64,000 bases of DNA from Prostheceraeus crozeri. Lineage: Eukaryota; Platyhelminthes; Polycladida; Euryleptidae. Shown here in pieces: positions 40,501 to 48,648 of this stretch. The stretch covers positions 248,001 through 312,000 of the forward strand of contig CAJQUW010009236.1 in assembly GCA_907163375.1 (NCBI GenBank), written 5' to 3'. Position 1 is the first letter of the stretch, and each line of letters starts with the position of its first letter. The notes under the pieces are model-generated. The model was not told the origin of the DNA, did not search any database, and saw nothing but the letters and a program-made list of their open reading frames with translations. The position numbers and the translations under genes were made by a program.

Positions 40501-41264
40501 TAAATACACTTGTTTATCGTTGTTGAAATTGTTTTTTTGATTGACAATCATGGTAAATGTAAACTTTACCAATGCAGAAATTCATTTACAGTTATCATGT
40601 CTTAAGAAAGAGTACCCATTTCTCTATGCTCAGTTTCAGATTGTATTGCTGATATTTTAGATACTTGTAATCATCCATTGATATTTAGTAATTATATTTT
40701 GTAAAAAAGACAATAACAACTGAGAACCAGAGTGACAACTGCAATTGGCGATAGCAAAATCCTAGGATTTCAATATCACTTCATGAGCATGTTTTTATGT
40801 ATTATGAAACGCATAATTAAAACTTAATCAAGGGAACCGGACTATTCAATGTTTCATGATAATGAAAACGAATTACATGCAGTTTTATCACTTTTGATCA
40901 TAAGATCCGGGATCCCCGGGTCTAGGATCCGGGTGGTTGCAAAACCCCGAGTATTTGCAATCCCTGGAACACGCGCTCGTGTGCGAATGAATTTGGAATT
41001 TTTACGTCTTTTTTCTATCAGCATTTACGAGCTCTGCACCATTAATACATTAAATGATGATCGTGATGTAAATTTCGTCATGGATTTGATGTTGAGGAGA
41101 AAATTACGATATTTTGAAGATAAATCACATCATTTTGCTGAATCACACAATTTCTTCTTCTTCCAGGTAATTTCTCCGGGCGTGGAGGTCCAGGTGGTAG
41201 AGGCGGAGGAAGAGGCGGTTCACGTGGCGGTGGCGGTGGTGCCAAGCATCGTCATCAACAATGA
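10486..41264 (+). CDS. LSM4: LSM4: U6 snRNA / mRNA-decay Sm-like protein
   Basis: LSM4 is a subunit of the Lsm2-8 ring that binds the U6 snRNA 3' end in the nucleus and of the Lsm1-7 ring that promotes decapping in the cytoplasm. Exons are 10486-10527, 14168-14266, 14342-14531 and 41167-41264, all with GT-AG borders and agreeing phases (0, 0, 1). With an initiator Met from an unseen exon the protein is about 143 residues, against 139 in human. The N-terminus [14 protein letters not shown], the Sm1 motif ([24 protein letters not shown], residues about 16-44) and the Sm2 motif ([13 protein letters not shown], about 60-72) are near-identical to animal LSM4. A Gly/Arg tail follows, ending HRHQQ. 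Introns are about 3.6 kb, 75 bp and 26.6 kb. The last intron, full of transposons, splits the RG tail from the fold. I am very sure of the identity. The first exon is missing from this model. Confidence 0.95.
10851..11080 (+). repeat. 115-bp tandem duplication
   Basis: The unit starting GCTCTTTATCTATAATTTAC at 10851 is repeated at 10966 with only a few differences (for example AATTTTG versus TATTTTG). Two units only. The near identity shows a recent local duplication inside LSM4 intron 2. Confidence 0.9.
11081..11954. other. Intron 2 sequence, nothing recognised
   Basis: Intronic AT-rich DNA of LSM4. Short open frames on both strands near 11280-11620 resemble no known family. No further repeat or RNA gene was seen. 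Confidence 0.5.
11955..12680. mobile_element. Long-TIR MITE, copy 1
   Basis: This 726-bp element has inverted repeats of about 282 bp (11955-12236 and 12399-12680) and TA on both sides (11953-11954, 12681-12682). The ends read GTCCGGCAACCAGAAT and, inverted, GCCCGGCAGCAAGATC. The inner half of each arm includes CAGGGAACGAGGCCGAAAG and TTTTTGGCTAAAATGAAAT. The unique centre is about 160 bp and has no transposase. A second copy lies at 47490-48202 with its centre in the opposite orientation. TA target duplication fits the Tc1/mariner superfamily, which is inference. Confidence 0.92.
12683..14167. other. Rest of LSM4 intron 2
   Basis: AT-rich intronic DNA ending in the acceptor ATTTTAG before 14168. 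No gene or clear repeat was recognised. A GC-richer patch near 13930-14040 is unexplained. Confidence 0.5.
14168..14266 (+). CDS. LSM4: LSM4 exon (residues 16-48, Sm1 motif)
   Basis: Thirty-three codons starting [15 protein letters not shown] and ending REVICTSR. This is the Sm1 half of the fold with the CDSWMN segment that lines the RNA-binding pore. The acceptor is TTTTAG and the donor GTAAGC, both phase 0. The next intron is only 75 bp. Confidence 0.95.
14342..14531 (+). CDS. LSM4: LSM4 exon (residues 49-111, Sm2 motif and RG start)
   Basis: It begins [20 protein letters not shown], carries the Sm2 motif and the helix VIDMVKEDM, and passes into a basic [14 protein letters not shown] stretch. 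The acceptor is TTTCAG and the donor GTACGT. The exon ends after the first base of a Gly codon (phase 1), which the exon at 41167 completes. Confidence 0.95.
14532..15889. other. Start of LSM4 intron 4
   Basis: Intronic DNA. Near 15680-15780 there is a run of phrases such as AACCTGGAAAGTCAAGG and TTCCTGGAATGCTAGG, which recur in related form near 32120-32160 and 32700-32760. They may be low-copy repeat remains. No gene was seen. Confidence 0.45.
15890..16840 (+). pseudogene. hAT-like transposase relic 1
   Basis: Plus-strand fragments in several frames recall a widespread hAT-like transposase family. They are [18 protein letters not shown] with [15 protein letters not shown] (near 16010-16120), [12 protein letters not shown] and [47 protein letters not shown] (near 16453) and [16 protein letters not shown] with [11 protein letters not shown] (near 16575-16670). 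Compared with the family's usual order, about 30 residues around the GPNVNW motif are missing between LLQI and GTCSLYVV. Several stops and frameshifts show it is dead. The family label rests on motif memory, so hAT is likely rather than proven. No terminal repeats were found. Confidence 0.6.
16841..23228. other. Intron 4 of LSM4, mostly unique DNA
   Basis: The first few hundred bases (to about 17100) may still belong to the transposase relic (for example [14 protein letters not shown]). After that the DNA is AT-rich, with a short (TA)n run near 18308-18321. No gene, RNA or clear repeat was recognised. Confidence 0.5.
23229..23620 (-). repeat. Left inverted arm of the Penelope-like element
   Basis: The reverse complement of 24433-24824. 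It contains, inverted, the end of the endonuclease coding sequence and the whole 3' UTR. Its inner edge marks the point where the truncated plus-strand copy starts. Confidence 0.93.
23633..24634 (+). CDS. Penelope-like RT with GIY-YIG endonuclease, 5'-truncated
   Basis: An open frame of 333 codons starting after a stop beside the inverted arm and ending TAA at 24634. It enters the RT at LIKTHKSL and [17 protein letters not shown], then shows [25 protein letters not shown] and the catalytic [16 protein letters not shown] domain follows: [25 protein letters not shown], then a C-terminal [15 protein letters not shown]. The spacer between RT palm and endonuclease is short, so part of the thumb and connector seems deleted. 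In the family the RT uses DNA ends for priming and the nuclease helps integration. The N-terminal third is missing, so this copy cannot make a full protein. No start codon is meaningful. Confidence 0.93.
   Translation, partial: FYCLIKTHKSLTDLKVRPIVSCINGPAQKLTWLMTELLNPLLTDVPAHLQNTMQLIQILKSLDAKEITTFPYAFSLDVSAMYTSIPIHEAIDNAISMLSKRNFHYHGLIPTDIKEMLVTIFENNYFIYEESVFKQKHGVPMGSSVSGILAILFMNSLEKQILSHSTIGLYARYVDDIFILTTSKDEAIKIQEIMNIDFTIEHSTNGTISLLEIRMVTKPELLLNPMLVNPNNTVCLKEMVVYEIKCNKCKERYVGSTIRKLHNRITEHLKSKDSSMFKHLKICQTNDQQISVSIIDHDRDLINLRFREAMQIKILKPSINNKDELSDFHTLIF
24433..24824 (+). repeat. Right arm and 3' end of the Penelope-like element
   Basis: The mate of the left arm. Within the UTR, TTGAGAA is followed by a GGAGT..ACTCC stem and then GAAA (about 24709-24742), a layout like the core of a degenerate hammerhead motif. 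Confidence 0.9.
24825..29108. other. Intron 4 of LSM4, mostly unique DNA
   Basis: AT-rich DNA with a perfect hairpin at 26441-26463 and a GC-richer stretch near 28300-28600 containing repeated GTCGGCGAACTGTCAG-like phrases, probably an old repeat. No gene was recognised. Confidence 0.5.
26441..26463. other. Perfect 10-bp hairpin, CACCCGCA stem
   Basis: GTCACCCGCA and TGCGGGTGAC pair perfectly around a three-base TTT loop. The half-site CACCCGCAT recurs at about 26494. It is GC-rich in an AT-rich intron, so it is likely a terminal or subterminal part of a transposon remnant. Confidence 0.55.
29109..29211. repeat. Short foldback next to hAT-like relic 2
   Basis: The left arm TGCAGCCAATCCCGCTTGA (29109-29127) and the right arm TCAAGCGGGATTGACTGCA (29193-29211) are inverted with one mismatch. 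TTGGGG and CCCCAT inside could add pairing. About 100 bp in all. Confidence 0.6.
29215..29530 (+). pseudogene. hAT-like transposase relic 2
   Basis: The frame ending at 29527 reads [15 protein letters not shown], then [17 protein letters not shown] and [15 protein letters not shown]. These match the middle of the same transposase family as relic 1, where the usual order is FLGHT, then DGPNVNW, then GSC.LH.VH..F. Just upstream YLGSVF is separated by a one-base frameshift. Local GC content is higher than the flanks. This copy keeps the GPNVNW motif that relic 1 has lost, so the two are separate insertions. Only about 100 codons survive. Confidence 0.6.
29914..31081 (+). mobile_element. Mariner-like DD41D transposon relic
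   Basis: The left end reads TA then CAGGGTGATCGCGA, a typical start for such elements. No matching right terminal repeat is seen. The transposase runs from about 30032 to 31060 in at least four frame segments. They show an N-terminal helix-turn-helix ([21 protein letters not shown]), a second one ([18 protein letters not shown]), then the catalytic regions [24 protein letters not shown] and [18 protein letters not shown]. The gap between the second and third Asp is 41 residues, as in DD41D members (rosa/visitor type) of the IS630-Tc1-mariner superfamily. Frameshifts near 30120, 30205, 30525 and 30905 make it inactive, although all three Asp codons survive. Confidence 0.88.
31082..39887. other. 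Intron 4 of LSM4, mostly unique DNA
   Basis: AT-rich. It holds a degenerate tandem array at 34440-34785 and CCTGGAA-rich phrases near 32120-32160 and 32700-32760. A slightly GC-richer open stretch at 33866-34144 (92 codons, +) resembles no family I know. A small palindrome of TTTGTAACAAATATATTGTTACAAA type lies near 32247. No host gene is recognised. Confidence 0.45.
34440..34785 (+). repeat. Degenerate tandem array of GAT(A/G)GATTTGTTGA
   Basis: The phrase GATGGATTTGTT or GATAGATTTGTTGA recurs about eight times (near 34448, 34514, 34545, 34587, 34609, 34698, 34718, 34769) at irregular 20-80 bp spacing, often next to ATGTAC or ATATGCATG. It is probably an old, decayed satellite-like array. 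Confidence 0.45.
39888..40966. mobile_element. Non-autonomous hAT element with 8-bp TSD
   Basis: The ends are TAGGGATTGCA and, inverted, CAGGGATTGCA. Directly outside lie GAACACAC (39880-39887) and GAACACGC (40967-40974), an 8-bp target-site duplication with one mismatch, the hallmark of hAT insertion. Both subterminal regions are packed with ATCCGG/CCGGAT repeats (39910-39980 and 40904-40943), as is usual for hAT transposase binding. The 1079-bp body is AT-rich and holds no transposase. It lies about 200 bp before the last LSM4 exon. Confidence 0.88.
41167..41264 (+). CDS. LSM4: LSM4 last exon (RG tail)
   Basis: After the acceptor TTCCAG the first two bases complete the Gly codon split by the previous exon. 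The frame then reads [17 protein letters not shown].. to AKHRHQQ and TGA (41262-41264). Gly/Arg-rich tails are typical of LSM4 and serve in arginine methylation and P-body assembly. Phase and composition both support the join despite the 26.6-kb intron. Confidence 0.9.
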
Positions 41265-44200
41265 TTCTGAGACTCATCTGTTTTGTACCATTTCCACTGT
41301 AATTAGAAATATAAGCATTGAATACCTATTTGTGCTTTGACATCTTGACTTCATCGAAATTGCGATTATTTTGCAAATTGTCAAATTACAGAATATTTTA
41401 ACGGTCATACGCTATGGATATTTGGCGGAATTTTTGGATATTGTCAATTGCAGACTTCGATCATTAAATTTAGGATGATGACAAAACAATGCTGAAATTG
41501 ATTGGCATCAGTAATGAGACGTTGTGTGCAATCAATGATAAAAATGGTCTAATTAGTCTTGTATGGTATTGTAGAATAATACTGTCAATTTTCTATAGCA
41601 AGAGTGCGGTGCTTTGTGCAGGAATGGAAAACAAAGTCACATTGATTTTAATGCACCACAAAATAAATTTCAGAGTAGTGAGCGATAGTAATCTTGGAAT
41701 TGTATAGAGTGGATCGTGTACATGTATGCGTTCTCTATTAATCCAACGCAATAGGGCCTATACTTGTGACATTCAATCGAAATTCGTTTGTAATCGTCGA
41801 GCTTGCGAAAATTTGTTCTTTACTTACAAATGGGTTGGTATATGCAGATATATGGGTAAAGGCCTACATGTGGGCAATCCCGTCTGACTTCGAGGCTTAC
41901 ACTATAGGTGACCCTGATATCTGTTCAATACACTAGGTGACATAGCCACGCGTATTTACAGAGCACCCCAAACATCCGTGGTTAAAGACATTCTATTCTT
42001 CTACACGCTGCACTAAGAGTCAGAAATCACTTGATCTGATGATTTAAAATACGGAGAATATGTTTATGAATACGCGCGGGCGAGCGTTTATAGTTTACGC
42101 GTCGTCTGAACAACGGATGAACCGCTGAGCATGTTCTGTCTTCCTTGAGCATGAACTTGAGGTCCTATCACATTGTTTAGCCTCTGATACATGCAGACAC
42201 ATATGAGACGCAAAGTCTTTATAAAAGGACTTCCGATAGATGTTGCAGCAATATGCCACGCATAGCCACAGAGTAGCACCCAGTGTAAAACAATGTTTGG
42301 ATCTGCTTGCAGAAAAAAAAATAGGTTGCATGGTCCATTTGACCAGTGTCAGCACCAAACTAAATAGACTCCGTATTAATTGCTACGGCAATAAGCTTGC
42401 AACATTTGTAAAAAAACAATCAATGGCTTTAATGCACACAAGTAAAAAATATTTGAAAAATCAAATTTCGCGCATCTGCATGCATAGGCCAACCTAATAA
42501 GCTATCTACCCGTTTTCGTGACGTCTGTAGGCTACATGCAACAGGATCAAAAATTCGATTTGAGCCTGTACAAAAATAAAGGCAAATATCACGTGCCTTT
42601 TGATAAGCAGATACGTGCAAGGTTCCAGAATTGGGTTTTAGTGCAGCCCATTTAAAGAGTCAGTAGGCTAGGCCTAATTATTTGTTTTCATGTGTCTGAT
42701 ACCTTTTCAACATAGAATTTTGCTAAGTGAAGAAACAAGAAGGCAAGTATCGATGGGGCCGCTAATGCTTTCGGCATCATAGCCTATAGGCCTGAGCTCT
42801 CTGACATGTCGATCTGCTATCGGTACTAATGAAACATTCCGTACAAAATATAGGGGGGAGGGAAATTACAAGAAATTTGTAAGTAAATGAAAGTGAGTTG
42901 TATTACGCATTCAATTACATGCACAAGATCAAGTATGCTTTCATTTGGTAAATAAACGTTCAAGTATATGTAACTTAAAAGATGACAAAGAATAACTTTG
43001 GAAAGATTAGTAAATCCTTTGATATTCCTTCGCACAATCATTTTGTCTACCGTATGTGTTCCTTGCACATTTGAGCTGAAAGTTTTGAACTTTTTCATTC
43101 AATGCTTCATTTGAAATGTTCATGTGGCATCAAATACGAGCATTAGTATCAATTCAATTGTCAAGTGTCTTCTCTCAAACATTCATGCTACTTGAAATGC
43201 TCATATCATCAAATGCGATCATTTAGTATTAAACGAGTTTCTTTTTCTGGTTGGAGTAACGTGATTCGAACCGTGCTTCATTTTTTGCGGGGCGCTAATC
43301 GCTGATTGTGAGTTCTTTTTGGGTATTATTTAGGAAGTGAAAAACAACTGCACCGCTATATATTGAAATAACTAAATTTGGAAAAGTAAATCATTTGACC
43401 ATAAAAATGTCTTTAATGGGAGTGAGCTTGGCTTGAATATCAAATGTACCCAAAAATCAACAAAAGACAAATTTGCTTTTATTCCTTTCATTCTATATGA
43501 AAAGTAGGAAAGATAGACCTTATAGTTTTCGATTGCATGCCTAGTTGTCAATCTAAACCTAATAGACGAGTCACTCCTTCGATTGTTTTCTAGGGATCTT
43601 CAGAGACTTCGATGCAAACAAAATCGACCCAACGCCCCAATTATTCAAGAATAATTGTTTTCTCTTTTAGAATAATTATTTTTTCATTATTTTGCGTCGA
43701 ACTTCTCGATGTCGAACTATTTCTAATTTCAGTGATTACAAATATGTACATCAGCTGAGAAGTATGTTTTCAAGCAATTTATGCGTCCCTTTAAAAACAA
43801 ATGATATTGAATTAAATTTACATGAGAAAATATTTTAGAAAAGCATTAACTGTTGACTATAGTCTCTACAACGGAATCATCTTAAACAGCAAAAGTAATT
43901 GAAGCTGCATCTTCAACCTCGTTGCATTCATGTAATAATAAATATTTGTAACAACCTAAATTGAAGTGACATAGCCTACACATTTACATTTTTTATTACT
44001 CCCATACATTTCTGATACGCATCTCCCATTCATCTTTTGGAAGCAGAATCGCTGATGCAACCTCAGACATAATAGAATATGCGTACAGACCGGTACATAT
44101 TTTCAAATAGTGAGCCTTTGAAACTACATGAGGTTATTATTTTCAAGAAGAGAAAAATCAAGAAAACATGTACGCGTGCATTCTTCTCGACATCGTGTTA

Positions 44201-44639
44201 AGACTCAATGGTTCCCACCCTCTTAAAAGTGATAGAAAATTACCGATAGGCGGACTGGTTCTAGCGAAGGGAATTGAGAAGTTAACATGTTGAGTGTGAA
44301 CTCAAGAACCAGCAAGTGCATATGTCTGTCAGACACGAAAGCAATGTCATTTTTCTTTGTAGGCTTACTGCACAAGCAACGCAGAATATTTTGATGGATG
44401 CAGTGAAGAATGACCATGGCCAGCCAAGAATGAAGACCAAAAAAAGCATTATTGACGACTTTCCGCTGACCAAACGGAAAAGTGACTGCAAGCAGGGGTC
44501 ATCGCGTGTAAGCTCTATCTTTTGATCATTAGATCATGAGTAATAATTAGGCTAATGTTTTTACGACAGCAGCAATCTGACCTGTGTAGGATACCGATTA
44601 AAGTACCACCCACAAGAGGAATAGTGAACACTACTAAAG
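41265..44639. other. LSM4 3' UTR, then gene-free DNA
   Basis: The LSM4 3' UTR probably ends shortly after the AATAAA at 41662. Beyond it I see no gene. A diverged 79-bp tandem pair lies at about 43103-43255 (..TTGAAATG(T/C)TCAT..CATCAAAT(A/G)CGA). Open frames near 42095-42500 on both strands look random. Confidence 0.45.
41662..41667 (+). other. Candidate LSM4 poly(A) signal
   Basis: The first AATAAA after the LSM4 stop, about 400 bases downstream and followed by a GT-containing stretch (GTAGTGAGCG). Plausible but not proven. Confidence 0.4.
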
Positions 44640-44810
44640 TATGTCAAAAATAGCCTCTGGCTTTCTCAGGAATTAAAAAAAAAACAAAATTTCTAATATA
44701 CCAAGCTTTCAATTATTATATACCAATATATAATATTTCAATAATATACCAACAATTATTTTGTTTTGTTTTTTTTATTCCTGAGAAAGCCAGAGGCTAT
44801 TTTTGACATA
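44640..44810. repeat. Foldback (MITE-like) with about 48-bp TIRs
   Basis: TATGTCAAAAATAGCCTCTG at 44640 is matched in reverse complement by CAGAGGCTATTTTTGACATA ending at 44810. The match continues through GCTTTCTCAGGAAT and an A-rich run. The centre is a very AT-rich 70 bp. The arms are nearly identical, so it is young, and it has no coding content. Confidence 0.9.
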
Positions 44811-46252
44811 GTGTATAATATCCAGGAATGGCCAAACAATTACGTACTTTACTACTAAAGTACTCTGTAGACCACGATGTCTAGGTACAATAAAGAGTTA
44901 ATATTGCACTCATGAATAAAACACATGCTGTATGAACAAATGCGCATTTGTTCCTGTTAATTCACATCGAATTTCAAATCGCTAGATTGAGCACGCTACT
45001 CTGGCCAATAGGAAGGAAACTCGCTTTCGTAGCTATAAAGTACACTTGCATTCGTAGCGTAGCAGCTTTTAACATAGTTCCTATAGATACTGACTTTTAC
45101 AATTACAAGTGACATTAAACGATTGTCTAGCCATTGAACTAGTGTGCAGCGCTATTCAACAGAATTTGTGCTGGGAAGTTACAACTATTGAAACAAGCAG
45201 TTCATCGCTATCAAGAAAATATTAAAAAGTCATGCTTTGAAAATGAAGTTCTTATAATCAATTTATACATTGATTCATGTATTTCTGCTATTCAAATTCA
45301 AGAAATTGCAATAGCAGCATCTCGCAAGAAATTTACAATGTCAATAGACTCATAGTAAAGGGCGATATAATTTGTTTTTCAAAAGAGATGTAAAATATAT
45401 CTGTTTTCACAATTTTTCTCTTAGTTTTCAGAATTATTAAATTCAGAAAATGCTTATAAATGTGGAGCCGGCCGCGAAAGTGAGCAAATTATCAGTCTCA
45501 AAGGACTTTCCATGCCAATATACAAACCTGCACCTACATGTTCATTATGTAGGTTTGGCATCTATTGGAATATAATATCAAAATTTAGCGGTGAACTTTA
45601 TAGGTTATTGGAATAATGTCTATGTACTATCGAATTTATGCTTCCATACATACAAAGGAAAACTGACCAATAGAATCAGCAGAAAAAAACCCACAACTCA
45701 AAGACATTTCTGCGAGCAGCATTCAAAGAGGGAAATTCTCTTTATCTGTGCATGTCAAGCTTATGGAAGCAATGTCCTCAATGAAGATATCGGAAAATTT
45801 GTATACATTGAAAGATTGGAACTGCCAAATAGATGACCCAATTCAGGGCCACCACTACTTTGAAAATCTCCCGAAGTCCATTACATTTTACTCAGCGCAA
45901 TCGCTTGTTTAGAAGTTCAACTAGAACATCATATTGTAGTGGCATCACAATCTAACTTTTTACGTTGCAGCATTTTCGTCTTATCATTTCGTGTTATCGG
46001 GCTTTACTAGGATCTGTGTAAGAAGTCCCATATTCAATGTGCTCATATTACATCGCTGTAGGATCGATTGAGTCGCACTTAATGCGTGAAAAATTAAAGT
46101 TGGGCCTTACTATAGCGATAGGATACAGATATTTTTATCTTAATCAAGAATATAAGATCTGGCGGAGTACGGTAGGACCACTATTCAGTAAATAAAAAAA
46201 CTCAATTGTCTCCTGAGTGCCAAATAATAAAGAAAATATAGAGTCTACCCGG
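44811..46252. other. Gene-free DNA
   Basis: AT-rich DNA with a perfect 20-bp palindrome at 44934-44953. A plus-strand open frame of 81 codons at 45591-45836 is unrecognised. Nothing else was seen. Confidence 0.5.
44934..44953. other. Perfect 20-bp palindrome
   Basis: GAACAAATGCGCATTTGTTC equals its own reverse complement with no loop. Such a site could bind a dimeric protein or be chance. There is no context to decide. Confidence 0.5.
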
Positions 46253-46382
46253 TATCACCAGACATTTCGGGTCCAGGGCAGACCCTTTATCAATAACAGA
46301 ACACTTGATAATGTAATAATAATTCATTATCAAGCGCTCTGGCATTGAAAAAAGAGGTCTGGACCCCGCAACGTCTGACGAT
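46253..46382. repeat. Foldback with hammerhead-like arms
   Basis: Two arms of about 58-60 nt are inverted copies of each other. Read outward, each contains ATTATCAAG, then TTGA(T/A)AA, a purine-rich stem (AGGGTCTG..GGACCC or similar), (G)AAA or CAA, and GTCTG. That TTGA.AA-hairpin-GAAA order resembles the Penelope-like 3' end at about 24709-24742. It may be a tiny non-autonomous element related to Penelope ends. Confidence 0.6.
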
Positions 46383-46695
46383 GCACATGTAGGCTACATG
46401 TATTTTTTATTTCACTTTGTTACTAGCACTATGCGCATCGGGAGAGATTGAGTTGTCTTTTATATACACGAAATAATTGCTTTAAGCTATTTAGAAATAG
46501 TTCATCAGATACATGTATTTTCCCATTCCTATTAAAGCGTTGTTTTTTATCCAATAAAGCTCTTTACTTCTTTCAATTTTCCTTGTCGCAGCTCGAATAC
46601 AAAACTGCTTGGAACATTTATGACAGTCCTTTCCCATCTCCCATCAACCTTGATAGGCTACTTCTCAGACCAAACACAGCGTTTCTCCATGAAGT

Positions 46696-47151
46696 TTGAT
46701 GAATAGCATACTCATTTCAAATATCGATGAAACAATAATTCACCAGTATATCGATGACAATGTTTTCTGTAGAGTAGAGCTTGTTAAGTGTTGGGACTCA
46801 CATGTGGCACTTACCATCTTTGTATTGACCATTATATCTTTAGTTTCCAGATTTCACACGAGCTTACAGTCTTTTTATCAGAAGCTTGTATCTATCGGTT
46901 ATGCAACCTTTGGTGATAGGCTCCTGCTGCAGGTGAAATCTGTTAATAAAATTAAAAATATACTTCTTATACTTAGCGTCAGTCAATTGCATAGAAATGA
47001 GTATTTGTTAAAATCAGTTGATGAAAATGTTATAAATTTGATCGTTTTTCATCATGTACGTGTACATAGTTACCTCTTAGACATTTTCATTGATCACATC
47101 AATAGTCAAAGTTGTGTGTATTTCAGTAAAGTAAGTCAAATCAAATTTTGA
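46696..47151 (+). CDS. Unrecognised open frame, 151 codons
   Basis: It is the longest open frame outside transposons. It has no signal peptide at its start and no motif I recognise. Residues about 40-58 (HVALTIFVLTIISLVSRF) are hydrophobic enough for a membrane segment. Composition is what AT-rich random DNA gives (rich in I, L, S, V, N). No acceptor, promoter or homology evidence is visible. It is probably chance, possibly a lineage-specific exon. Confidence 0.2.
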   Translation: MMNSILISNIDETIIHQYIDDNVFCRVELVKCWDSHVALTIFVLTIISLVSRFHTSLQSFYQKLVSIGYATFGDRLLLQVKSVNKIKNILLILSVSQLHRNEYLLKSVDENVINLIVFHHVRVHSYLLDIFIDHINSQSCVYFSKVSQIKF

Positions 47152-47489
47152 CCAAATTTCTTGACCGAGTATAAATAAGCTTAAGTTTCAAGTGATGGAT
47201 ATCATAAATCGCATCAATTTGATCCTCTTGTCCATTCATGTGTAAAACAATCTTATTGACTTGGATGAATGGATCTCATTTAATTGCAAATGACAATTCA
47301 TAATGTTACGTCATATTAGATTTTATATACACTTTCGTCTGGAAAAGAAATCGACATTTGACACCTTTACATTGCCAAAGAGTGTCAATGTTCTTACTGC
47401 CCTTATGCTTTACTAAACATATTCACTTCGCATGTCATCTTCTTGTCTGTAGATGTCTAAATTAGAAACTGGTCAAGCAAAAACGTTTA

Positions 47490-48202
47490 GTCCGGCAGCC
47501 AGAACGAGTTTCTGCAGGGAACGAGGCCGAAAGTGAGACTTTCACAGAATGATGTACACCTTATGCCTACTACGAATCGGCACGTCTGCCGAGTTCTAGT
47601 GAGTTCCTCTTCTTGTCAGACAGGATCAAAGAAAAACACATGTAAATCCAAGGGGACGCAGATTGCAGTTTTTGGCTAAAATGAAATTTTGTATGTTTTC
47701 TCTAATTAAACGAAAGGTACTAAGCCTAGAGTCATAATTTCTAGCATGGAGTGTCTTCAGGTCATTTCCTATGATGTATATGTGCTTTTGTCATGCAACT
47801 AATCGGCAATGTATGTGAGAATGTGGATAAAGTAGCTCAAAATGTTTGTGCTTGCCGACATTAAGAGGCTCGCCAAATCTAAATGTGTCAAGCTTTATAG
47901 ACAGGGGTGCATGAAAATGAAAGGAAATGACCTGAAGACACTCCATGCTAGAAATTATAACTCTAGGCTTAGTACCTTTTGTTTAATTAGAGAAAACATA
48001 CAAAATTTCATTTTAGCCAAAAACTGCAATCTGCGTCCCCTTGGATTTACATGTGTTTTTCTTTGATCCTGTCTGACAAGAAGAGGAACTCACTAGAACT
48101 CGGCAGACGTGCCGATTCGTAGTAGGCATAAGGTGTACATCATTCTGTGAAAGTCTCACTTTCGGCCTCGTTCCCTGCAGAAACTCGTTCTGGCTGCCGG
48201 AC
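47490..48202. mobile_element. Long-TIR MITE, copy 2
   Basis: This 713-bp element has arms 47490-47772 and 47921-48202 that are almost perfect inverted repeats, and TA on both sides (47488-47489, 48203-48204). The ends are GTCCGGCAGCCAGAACGAG on both. It is the same family as 11955-12680, but its unique centre (AATCGGCAATG..TAAAGTAGC.. GGCTCGCC) runs in the opposite direction. The arms are more alike than in copy 1, so this insertion is younger. No transposase is encoded. Confidence 0.93.
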
Positions 48203-48648
48203 TAGTTGTTCGATTATCATTTCCATTATCTAGAGCAACATCGCACCACAGTATTATTAACAGGGGTCTTATAAATTCAAGTCGTTATCAGTTAATTGCT
48301 GTAAATTGATCAGTTACTCAATGATGATGTCATTTCTTAATTGCGTTAAATTTTAATATTAATGAAAACGTTAAGCCTGAGATTGCATCACAATCAGCTC
48401 ATTTGACTGAAGAGAATTCCAAAATTTATTAATAAATTGATTGTTTGTGTTTAGAATTTTGATCCATTAATTGCTCATCCGATTTCAAATTTCAAAACTA
48501 GAATTCCACTGTAATTTTATCAAATTTCCTGCTTCATAATAACAAAACGCAATACTTCATCTAAAAAAACGATTTTTTTGTTGTAATGTGCGATTAGTGC
48601 TGTTCAACAGTCAGCATTCGAATTGGCGATGAATTCAAAATCAGTCTT
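48203..48648. other. Gene-free AT-rich spacer
   Basis: Nothing recognised between the MITE and the LINE relic. Confidence 0.5.

Noticed and set aside
40849-41340. Plus-strand open frame of 163 codons
   Set aside because: It runs from the hAT end through intron into the LSM4 last exon, out of frame with LSM4. It is a chance frame helped by the GC-rich exon.
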